Below, piece by piece: positions 44,798 to 51,748 of a stretch of 64,000 bases of DNA. The DNA comes from Bacteroidales bacterium. GTDB taxonomy: Bacteria > Bacteroidota > Bacteroidia > Bacteroidales > P3. The stretch covers positions 62,001 through 126,000 of the forward strand of contig JAFVCE010000003.1 in NCBI GenBank assembly GCA_017479385.1, written 5' to 3'. The notes beneath the pieces were generated by a model that saw nothing but the letters and a program-made list of their open reading frames with translations, made no database searches and was not told where the DNA came from. Every line of letters starts with the position of its first letter. Position 1 is the first letter of the stretch. The position numbers were made by a program, and so were the translations under genes.

Positions 44798-45370
44798 TCA
44801 GAGGTTGAGGTATCGGTTTATGGCGAGGCGGGTTTGCTCGACGGCGGTGGCAAGGTCGTCGTTGACTATGGTGATGTCGAAGTTGGGCGACTGTTTTAGC
44901 TCCTCGGCCGAGCGGCCCAGGCGTTTGGCGATAGATTCTTCGCTGTCGGTGCCACGGCTGCGCAGGCGCTGCTCGAGCACTTCGACGCTGGGCGGCATGA
45001 CGAATATGGCGAGGGCGTCTTGGCCGAAGTATTTTTTTATGTTCAGTCCGCCGTTGACGTCGACATCGAACACTATGACGTGGCCGTTGTTCCAAATGCG
45101 GTCTATCTCTGATTTGAGCGTGCCGTAGCAGGTGCCGTGATAGACCTCTTCCCACTCCAAAAAGTCGTTGGCGGCAACGCGCTCCTTGAACCGTTCGTGG
45201 CTGAGGAAGTAGTAGTCAACCCCGTCGCGCTCGCCTTCGCGTGGCTGGCGCGAGGTGGCCGAGATGGAAAATTCGAAGCAGTCGAAGTGGTTGAGTAACT
45301 GCTTGATAATGGTGGTCTTGCCGCAGCCCGAAGGGGCCGAGAAGAGTATGGCTTTGCGGTTGTCGGTCAT
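44798..45370 (-). CDS. gmk: Guanylate kinase
   Basis: 190 residues. The P-loop SAPSGCGKTT is at 11-20. The GMP-binding part follows (SATSRQPREGERDGVDYYFL, then FLEWEEVYHGTCYGT), and the lid has SRGTDSEESIAKRL. It phosphorylates GMP to GDP in the cytoplasm. It lies between a Pro/Glu-rich unknown protein and mreC with 7-bp gaps on both sides. Confidence 0.96.
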   Translation of the reverse strand: MTDNRKAILFSAPSGCGKTTIIKQLLNHFDCFEFSISATSRQPREGERDGVDYYFLSHERFKERVAANDFLEWEEVYHGTCYGTLKSEIDRIWNNGHVIVFDVDVNGGLNIKKYFGQDALAIFVMPPSVEVLEQRLRSRGTDSEESIAKRLGRSAEELKQSPNFDITIVNDDLATAVEQTRLAINRYLNL

Positions 45371-45377
45371 AGGACGG

Positions 45378-46304
45378 TTAGAATTTGCGGTCGAATATTT
45401 TGTAGAAGTTGGCCACTACCATCGAGTTGTTGTCCCAATTGTATTGGCGTGCTATTTCTTGCACGTGGTCGAGGGCAGCTTCGCGACTGTTGGTGGCGTT
45501 GAGGCGCAGTATGAAGTCGTTGTAGGCTTTCATGTTGTTGTGGAACAGTTCGGACATGAAACTGAACTTGTCGTTGATGTTTATGATGGTGCGCAGGTCG
45601 CTTACTTTGTTTTGCATGGCGCGACGCTCAAGCTGCTCGCTTAGGTTGTGGGTGGTGCCGAGGGTTTCTCCCAGCGTGCGGACGGCGGGTTGCTCTTTGG
45701 TTTCGGTGGTGGCCAAGTAGTCGAACAGCGAAGGTTGCTTTGCGACAGAGGCGGGCTCCTGTTTCGGCTCGGGTTCGGGTTCGGGTGCAGGTACGGGTTC
45801 TGGTTCTGGAGTTGGCTCAGGTTCGGGTTCGGGAATTGGTTCCGGTTCTGGAGTTGGTTCCGGCTCTGGCTCGGCGGCTGGTTGTTCTACTTCGAAGACC
45901 ATCAGGTCGTCGGTGGGTTCGAAGAGTTTGTCGTCGGCAGTGCTCTCCACTTGCTCCATCAGTGGTTCGGCTACGGTTGGCGTGGGCTCCTCGCTGTCGG
46001 GAGCAAAGAGCGGCTTCACTTCGGCTGTTGGTTCGGGCTCCGGTTCGGGTTCGGGCTGTGGTTCGGGTTCGGGCTCGGCTGTTGCCGGCTGTTGGGCGAC
46101 GGCAATTGGAGTCTCGGCTTGGGACTCTGAAGCAGACTCGGTTACGTCTATTTGCAGTGCGGCGAGGTAGGCTTCGCGCAATTGCGAGAGAAGAATGTCG
46201 CGCTCAATCACGCAGGCTTCTCCCTGCAAGGTGGCCATACGGTCGGCCACTGCGCAGGCCATACGCAAACTTTGAGCGATTTTGTTGACTATATTTTCGT
46301 TCAT
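45378..46304 (-). CDS. Unknown protein with long Pro/Glu linker, first gene of gmk-mreCD-porZ-recO operon
   Basis: 308 residues, no signal peptide or membrane segment. The N-terminal 55 residues look helical ([20 protein letters not shown] ... [11 protein letters not shown]). Residues about 78-185 are an EPEPEP-rich disordered linker broken by a short Phe-containing block ([24 protein letters not shown]). The C-terminal 100 residues are well ordered and look conserved: [20 protein letters not shown], then [15 protein letters not shown] and FYKIFDRKF. The function is not recognised. A linker this long between two conserved ends suggests a scaffold joining two partners; this is inference from layout and operon only. 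Confidence 0.65.
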   Translation of the reverse strand: MNENIVNKIAQSLRMACAVADRMATLQGEACVIERDILLSQLREAYLAALQIDVTESASESQAETPIAVAQQPATAEPEPEPQPEPEPEPEPTAEVKPLFAPDSEEPTPTVAEPLMEQVESTADDKLFEPTDDLMVFEVEQPAAEPEPEPTPEPEPIPEPEPEPTPEPEPVPAPEPEPEPKQEPASVAKQPSLFDYLATTETKEQPAVRTLGETLGTTHNLSEQLERRAMQNKVSDLRTIININDKFSFMSELFHNNMKAYNDFILRLNATNSREAALDHVQEIARQYNWDNNSMVVANFYKIFDRKF

Positions 46305-46365
46305 GGTCGTTATAAAATTCTAAAAATCACCCCATTACAATGGGGACTGCACATTAAAAACATTT

Positions 46366-46397
46366 GTAAAGTTACGTTTTTATTACCGTTTGGCAAA
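46366..46397 (-). promoter_or_regulatory. Promoter of the gmk-mreCD-porZ-recO operon
   Basis: On the minus strand TTTG (46394-46397) and TAACTTTA (46366-46373) are 20 bp apart; the -7 box has one mismatch. A small hairpin CCCCAT/ATGGGG (46330-46345) lies in the leader. Confidence 0.55.
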
Positions 46398-46532
46398 AAA
46401 AAGTTTCTCACTTTTTTTCCACAATGCCGAAAAAAATGCCGAAAGTCTCCAATACTCAGCAAGTTGCACCTTTTTGCGCCCTAAGCGAAAATAAAAAATA
46501 GGCGAAAAGGTGTATATTTCAGAAAATTTGTG

Positions 46533-46540
46533 TAAATTTG
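46533..46540 (+). promoter_or_regulatory. -7 box for the M16 peptidase gene
   Basis: TAAATTTG, 59 bp before the ATG. No TTTG at the usual distance. Confidence 0.45.
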
Positions 46541-46599
46541 CCTTTCGGCAAATTGCCGACAGTTGAAATGAATTTATTGTAAAACAAATAGTTGAAATT

Positions 46600-49518
46600 A
46601 TGAAAAAAGTAAAATTAGTGCTTTGTTTTGCGGCTTTGTCCGCAATGATGGCTTTTTCGGCCTATGCCCAAAAGCAGTACAGCTACAAGACTTACCCCAA
46701 CGACCCACTGCAGGTTCGTGAGTATACCCTCGACAACGGCCTCAAGGTCTTTTTGAGTGTATATAAGGATGCCCCGCGCATTCAGACCTACATCGCAGTG
46801 CGTGCCGGTTCAAAGAACGACCCCGCCGAAACCACCGGTTTGGCCCACTATCTGGAGCATATGCTCTTTAAGGGCAGCCATCAACTTGGCACCACCGACT
46901 GGGAGCGCGAGCAGGTGGAACTGCAAAAAATCGAGAACCTCTATGAGGTTTATCGCCGCACCACCGACGAGACCCGTCGCGCCGCTATCTATCACCAAAT
47001 CGACTCTATCAGCTATGTAGCTTCCACCATCGCCATCGCCAACGAGTACGACAAGAGCATGACCGCCATTGGCAGCACTGGCACCAACGCCTTTACCAGC
47101 AACGACTACACAATGTATGTCGAGAACATACCCGCCAACCAGGTCGAGCAGTGGGCAAAGGTCCAGGGCGACCGCTTCCCCAACCTCGTTCTTCGCCTTT
47201 TCCACACCGAGCTCGAAGCCGTTTATGAGGAAAAGAACATTGGCATGGCTCAAGACAACCGCCGCGTTAACGAGACCATGATGGCTGCCCTCTTCCCCCA
47301 CCACCCCTATGGCACCCAAACCACCATCGGCACTATCGAGCACCTCAAAAACCCCTCGATGAAGAACATACGTGAGTATCACGCCAAGTACTATGTGCCT
47401 AACAATATGTGTGTTGCAATGGCTGGCGACTTCAACCCCGACGAGGTGATAAAGATAATAGATAAGTATATGGGTAGCTGGAAGCCGGGCAACGTGCCCA
47501 CCTTCACCAAGGTCAAAGAGGCCCCAATCACCACCCCCGTTGTGCGCCTTGTCAACGGTCAAGACCCCTCCAGCCTCACCATCGCCTTCCGTATCGAAGA
47601 GGGTAATGGCAGCCACGACGCCCTCTTGGCTCAAGCCATGGAAATGGTGCTCAACAACGGCTCGTGCGGCCTTATCGACCTCAACCTCAATCAGAAACAG
47701 CTCTGCCTCGGTGCCTATGCCGGCACTTACACTCTGAACGACTACGCTGCCTTTATGCTCGGTGGTCGCCCCACCCAGGGCCAAACCCTCGGCCAACTGC
47801 GCGATATGCTGCTCGAACAACTCGACCTGGTAAAGAATGGCGAGTTCGACGAGAGCCTGCTCGAGGCCAGCATCAACCAGCTCAAACTTCAAATCATGAA
47901 GCAAGCCGAAAGCAACAACAGCCGCGCCAGCCAGATGGCCTACGCCTTTGTGGAGCACAGAAACTGGGGCGATGTTTGCAACGAAATCGACGAGTTGGCC
48001 AAAATAACCAAGAAAGACATTGTAGACTTTGCCAACCGCATTTGCAAAGACAACAACTACGTCATTGTCTATAAACACCAAGACACCCCCGACCCCGTGA
48101 CCAAAGTCACCAAACCCGCCATCACCCCCATCTTTGTTAGCCGCGACAACGAGAGCCCCTTCTTGGCCAGCATTAAGGACGCCGCCGCCAAGGCCAAGCC
48201 TATCCAGCCCGTGTTTGTCAACTTCAAAAAAGACCTGCAAAAGGGCAAAACCACCAACGGCAGCGAGGTTCTTTACGTCAAGAACACCGAGAACGCCACT
48301 TTCAACCTTCGTTACCGCTTCGAGTTTGGCAGCACTGCCGATAAGACCATCGACCTCGCTGCCGACCTTGTCGATTACCTCGGCACCCCCAACCACACCG
48401 CCGAGCAACTGCAGGAAGAGTTCTATCGCTTAGCTTGCAGCTGGGGTATCAGTGTGGGTGGCGAGAGCGTGACCGTTAGCGTGAGCGGCTTGGCCGAAAA
48501 CATGGAGAAAGCCATGACGCTTGTCGAAGAAATTATGTCGAACTGCCAACCCAACGACGAAGCCCTCAACTCGCTTGTCGAACGCCTCATCAAAAGCCGT
48601 ACCGACAACAAGACCAACCAGCGTGCCGCCTTCCGCGCACTGAACACCTATGGCACTTATGGCGAACAGTATATTAAAGAAACAACCATGAGCGACAGCG
48701 AGTTGCGCGCCTACACCGCCAAACAGCTCACCGACGCCCTCCACAACCTCTTTGGCTACAAACATCGCGTGCTCTACTATGGCCCGCTGAGTTTGGCCGA
48801 GGCCACTGCCACCGTCAACCGTATCCACACCGTGAAACCCACCAAAGAGGTGCCCGCCAACAAGGTGTTCCAGCCCCAAGCCGTAAACGAGAACCAGGTC
48901 CTCTTCGTCAACTACGACGCCAAGAACACCTATGTAACCGAGTACTTCCGTGGCGAACACATCAACGCCGCGCTCATGCCCAACGTGAACCTCTTCAACG
49001 AGTACTTCGGCGGCTCGATGAACGCCATCGTCTTCCAAGAGATGCGCGAAAAACGCAGCCTCGCCTACAGCGCCAGCAGCTACTACACCAACAGCGGCCG
49101 CAAGGATGGCTACTTCTACAACTCGGCCAACGTCATTACCCAGAACGACAAGCTGATGGATGCCCTCGACGCCTACGAAGAGCTCTTCGACGATATGCCC
49201 CAGGCCGAGGCCAACTTCAAGCTGGCCAAGGACGCCCTGCTGGCTGGCAGCCGCACCGCCCGCACCACCAAGATGGGCATTATTAACAGCTACCTCAACT
49301 GCGAGCGTATGGGCTGGAAAGAACCTCTCGGCAAACAAAACTTCCAAGCCTACCAAAAACTGACCATGCGCGACTTGGTCAACTTCCAACAGCAGCAAAT
49401 CAAGGGTCAAAAGAAATTCTACCTCATTCTCGGCAAAGAGAGCGATATGGATTTCAACGCCCTCAGTAAGTTCGGCAAGGTGAAGAAACTTTCGCTCGAC
49501 GAAGTTTTTGGCTACTAA
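46600..49518 (+). CDS. M16-family metallopeptidase (full-length, two-half form)
   Basis: 972 residues with a signal peptide (cleavage near SAYAQ). The zinc motif HxxEH is HYLEH (83-87), with the third ligand region ELEAVYEEKN further on. The second, non-catalytic half (about 540-960) has FGGSMNAIVFQEMREKRSLA, as in pitrilysin/PqqL-type proteins. These enzymes degrade peptides in the periplasm. It is monocistronic with its own -7 box and a strong terminator. A second M16 peptidase lies 2 kb away on the other strand. Confidence 0.92.
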   Translation: MKKVKLVLCFAALSAMMAFSAYAQKQYSYKTYPNDPLQVREYTLDNGLKVFLSVYKDAPRIQTYIAVRAGSKNDPAETTGLAHYLEHMLFKGSHQLGTTDWEREQVELQKIENLYEVYRRTTDETRRAAIYHQIDSISYVASTIAIANEYDKSMTAIGSTGTNAFTSNDYTMYVENIPANQVEQWAKVQGDRFPNLVLRLFHTELEAVYEEKNIGMAQDNRRVNETMMAALFPHHPYGTQTTIGTIEHLKNPSMKNIREYHAKYYVPNNMCVAMAGDFNPDEVIKIIDKYMGSWKPGNVPTFTKVKEAPITTPVVRLVNGQDPSSLTIAFRIEEGNGSHDALLAQAMEMVLNNGSCGLIDLNLNQKQLCLGAYAGTYTLNDYAAFMLGGRPTQGQTLGQLRDMLLEQLDLVKNGEFDESLLEASINQLKLQIMKQAESNNSRASQMAYAFVEHRNWGDVCNEIDELAKITKKDIVDFANRICKDNNYVIVYKHQDTPDPVTKVTKPAITPIFVSRDNESPFLASIKDAAAKAKPIQPVFVNFKKDLQKGKTTNGSEVLYVKNTENATFNLRYRFEFGSTADKTIDLAADLVDYLGTPNHTAEQLQEEFYRLACSWGISVGGESVTVSVSGLAENMEKAMTLVEEIMSNCQPNDEALNSLVERLIKSRTDNKTNQRAAFRALNTYGTYGEQYIKETTMSDSELRAYTAKQLTDALHNLFGYKHRVLYYGPLSLAEATATVNRIHTVKPTKEVPANKVFQPQAVNENQVLFVNYDAKNTYVTEYFRGEHINAALMPNVNLFNEYFGGSMNAIVFQEMREKRSLAYSASSYYTNSGRKDGYFYNSANVITQNDKLMDALDAYEELFDDMPQAEANFKLAKDALLAGSRTARTTKMGIINSYLNCERMGWKEPLGKQNFQAYQKLTMRDLVNFQQQQIKGQKKFYLILGKESDMDFNALSKFGKVKKLSLDEVFGY

Positions 49519-49532
49519 GCCTTCCACACAAT

Positions 49533-49574
49533 GTTGGCGAGGGCGGTGCAAACTGCCCTCGCCAACTTTTTTTT
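49533..49574 (+). terminator. Intrinsic terminator of the M16 peptidase gene
   Basis: GTTGGCGAGGGC (49533-49544) pairs with GCCCTCGCCAAC (49555-49566), followed by eight T. Confidence 0.92.
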
Positions 49575-49990
49575 ATCAGAATTCGACGGTTGCCACAGCC
49601 CGGCCTCTGCCTCGAGGCCCCGGCGGGCCTCGCTCTTTTTCCCCTCACTCATACCAAGCCCAACGCGCCGAGTCGAGCGGTTCCTACTGCCCGAATTTGG
49701 GAGGGGTATTTTCGGTTCTCAAAAAAAGTGCTACGTGGGTCTCGATTTGTAGTTTTTGGCCCTACCTAACTTCCTAATTCATAGCACTTAGGACTGGTTA
49801 AAGAGGGGTTAGGGTCGTATTGAGGTCGAATAAGGCTTGATATTCAGTCGTTTGGCCATCGATTTTTTGGCGATGTTGAGGCGAGTGCAGGGGGCAAAAA
49901 TAGCGAGGCCGAAGCGTTAGCTTCGGCCTCGTGTTCGGTTCTGCTGTCGGTGTTAACGGCTGGGCAGATTGTTGGCTTGGAGCCTTGCGG
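49575..49990. other. Convergent intergenic region with repeat copy 4
   Basis: No gene is supported. Apart from the repeat at 49796-49847, a GAGGCCG...CGGCCTC pair near 49907-49930 could form a hairpin downstream of rpmF on the minus strand. Confidence 0.4.
49796..49847 (-). repeat. Convergent-gap repeat, copy 4 (shorter)
   Basis: On the minus strand it reads ATATCAAGCCTTATTCGACC, TCAATACGACCCTAACCCCT and CTTTAACC. This is the core of the 83-bp family without the last units. It lies between the convergent M16 peptidase and rpmF genes. Confidence 0.85.
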
Positions 49991-50176
49991 TTAGGCCTCG
50001 TTGTTTTTCTCGATGGCCAGTTTGCCGCGGTAGTAGCCGCACTGGGGGCATACGTGGTGGTACATTACGGGAGCGCCGCAGTTGCTGCAGGTGGTGAGCT
50101 GGGCTTTCTCCAAGCTGTCGTGGGTTCTTCTCTTGGCAGTGCGTGTCTGCGAGAATCTGTGTTTTGGATGTGGCAT
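49991..50176 (-). CDS. rpmF: 50S ribosomal protein L32
   Basis: 61 residues. The opening MPHPKHRFSQTRTAKRRTHD and the four zinc cysteines (CSNCGAP and CPQCGYYRG) are those of L32. It follows the yceD-family gene by 16 bp, the conserved pairing in bacteria. The usual plsX and fabH downstream are absent here. Confidence 0.96.
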   Translation of the reverse strand: MPHPKHRFSQTRTAKRRTHDSLEKAQLTTCSNCGAPVMYHHVCPQCGYYRGKLAIEKNNEA

Positions 50177-50192
50177 AGTTGTGTATTTTTAA

Positions 50193-50705
50193 TTATTTAT
50201 TTTCGTTTTTTAGTTTGAGCAGGGCGTCCCAACGGGGGTCGGTGGTGGCGGTGCTGGGTTGGTGTTGTTCGAGCAGGGCGGCCACGGTGGGGTCGCACTG
50301 GCCGTCGGCATGTATGTGCTGGAGCGGCAGGCGCACGGCAGACATCTCGTACATATAGGGTGCGAGGTCTATCTCGATAGCGTTCTCGGGCAGTATGGCG
50401 ACGTCTTCTTGGTCGCTTGTCTCGGTGTCGCTAAAGCGCACGCATAGGGCATCGGTACCTTTCACCTCTACAGTCATGGGGCCGAGGCAGCGGTCGCAGG
50501 TGGTGGCGAGGGTGCCGGCGAAGCTAAAATTAAAGATGAGGGTGCGCTCTTTGCGGTCTAAATCGACGTGAAAATGGACATCACCACCGCCGATTTCTTC
50601 GTTTTCGAACTTGCCGAAGAAGTCGTCGTCCAGCACGAAATCGAACGTGTAACGTCCTGATTTCAAGCCGCTAAACTGTATGGTTGTGTCCTTTTCTTGG
50701 TCCAT
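50193..50705 (-). CDS. DUF177/YceD-family protein
   Basis: 170 residues. The family core is visible: FNFSFAGTLATTCDRCLGPM with the CxxC pair, then the acidic stretch before NAIEIDLAPYMYEMSAVRLPL and the final HADGQCDP. YceD-family proteins are linked to 23S rRNA accumulation and are nearly always encoded upstream of rpmF, as here. The promoter at 50728-50758 drives both genes. Confidence 0.9.
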   Translation of the reverse strand: MDQEKDTTIQFSGLKSGRYTFDFVLDDDFFGKFENEEIGGGDVHFHVDLDRKERTLIFNFSFAGTLATTCDRCLGPMTVEVKGTDALCVRFSDTETSDQEDVAILPENAIEIDLAPYMYEMSAVRLPLQHIHADGQCDPTVAALLEQHQPSTATTDPRWDALLKLKNENK

Positions 50706-50727
50706 TGCGGCACTATTATTGAGTTTG

Positions 50728-50758
50728 CAAAGTTACTATTTTTTTTTGATATAGCAAA
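50728..50758 (-). promoter_or_regulatory. Promoter of yceD-rpmF
   Basis: On the minus strand TTTG (50755-50758) and TAACTTTG (50728-50735) are 19 bp apart, a full consensus match. Confidence 0.8.
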
Positions 50759-50861
50759 CTTTTTTTGATTGAAAACTAATAATTTGAGTATTTTAGACTG
50801 AAATGTTCCGGCCGCGCTCGGGTTCCAGGCAGGCGAAATGTCCTTGTGGTTTTGTGGGCGG

Positions 50862-50896
50862 AAAAATATCTGGGCAACGCCACAGGCGTTGCCCAG
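50862..50896 (-). terminator. Intrinsic terminator of the OMP gene
   Basis: CTGGGCAACGC (50870-50880) pairs with GCGTTGCCCAG (50886-50896). On the minus strand it is followed by ATATTTTTC. Confidence 0.8.
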
Positions 50897-50927
50897 ATTG
50901 TGCGGTGGGGCTCACGGTTTGTGCCCG

Positions 50928-51590
50928 TCAGAAGCAGAACGCGATGCCAGCGGTTAGTGCTGCTGGCTCGATGCGCAGCCCGTCTACTTTCGATTCGAGG
51001 CCGGTGATGGTCGTCTCGCCAATTTGGGTGGGGAATAGGGTGTAGCGCACAAAGAAACCTATGGCCAAGTCGTCGTAGTTGTACCACAGTTTGAGGGTGA
51101 GCGGCACAGCAAGGTTGTTGCTGGTGAACGAACCAACGTAGTCGGACCCGCTGCGGCCCGAGGCTACGTAGCTGGTGCTCGTGGCGGTGCCAAAACCTAC
51201 CATCGGGTTGAGCGACAAGGTTTTAGATAGCTTGAAGTTGTAGCCCAAGTCGAGCCATACGTGATAGTCGTTGCGCTCTATGTATTGGTTGGCGTAGCTG
51301 TAAATGCCACCAGTGCTCCACGCAATGTTCAGCCCGATTTGGAACCTTTTGTAGTTAATCACGTCAGACAAGCCAATATGCGCAAAGGCTGTTGGGTGCT
51401 GCTTGTAGTCTATTTGTGGCAGGGTGGCCGCAAAGTGGTCGGTCGAGTTGCCAAAGCCTCCTATGGCACTCAGGCCGAGGTCGAATTCGACATTGAACCC
51501 CCACGGATTCGAATTGTGTTCTTGCTCTTGAGCCATGGCCGTGGTGGCAAGCAGCGCGACGGCGAACAGTAGTGAAATGGTCTTTTTCAT
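50928..51590 (-). CDS. Outer-membrane beta-barrel protein
   Basis: 220 residues with a signal peptide (cleavage near TAMAQ). Short alternating strands run through the mature part (FNVEFDLGLSAIGGFG, HVWLDLGYNFKLS, LTLKLWYNYDDLAIGFFVRY) and it ends in AGIAFCF with a terminal Phe, as for outer-membrane barrels of about eight strands. No specific family is recognised. It has its own terminator and lies 158 bp after the M16 peptidase gene, so it may be a separate unit. Confidence 0.7.
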   Translation of the reverse strand: MKKTISLLFAVALLATTAMAQEQEHNSNPWGFNVEFDLGLSAIGGFGNSTDHFAATLPQIDYKQHPTAFAHIGLSDVINYKRFQIGLNIAWSTGGIYSYANQYIERNDYHVWLDLGYNFKLSKTLSLNPMVGFGTATSTSYVASGRSGSDYVGSFTSNNLAVPLTLKLWYNYDDLAIGFFVRYTLFPTQIGETTITGLESKVDGLRIEPAALTAGIAFCF

Positions 51591-51676
51591 GACTGGTATG
51601 CTTTTTATGTTAGATACTTATTTTTAAGAACGAAAAATTGATGTCTTTATTGTGCCATATAGCAACTTTATTTAGC

Positions 51677-51740
51677 AGCCTGCCACGCGGGTCAGAGGTT
51701 CGCGCGCCAAAGCTGGGCGGCCACTGACCCGCGGCAGGCT
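51677..51740. other. Large imperfect hairpin after the second M16 peptidase gene
   Basis: AGCCTGCC-A-CGCGGGTCA (51677-51694) pairs with TGACCCGCGGCAGGCT (51725-51740) with one bulge; the loop is 30 nt. No T run follows on the minus strand, so it may protect the 3' end or slow polymerase instead of being a classic terminator. Confidence 0.5.
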
Positions 51741-51748
51741 TCAGGTGG

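Noticed and set aside
46810-48408. Open frame of 532 codons on the minus strand
   Set aside because: Antisense to the M16 peptidase gene; Gly/Val-rich shadow.
51677-51740. Large hairpin as a classic terminator for the second M16 peptidase gene
   Set aside because: There is no T run after it on the minus strand and the loop is 30 nt, so it is listed only as a hairpin.
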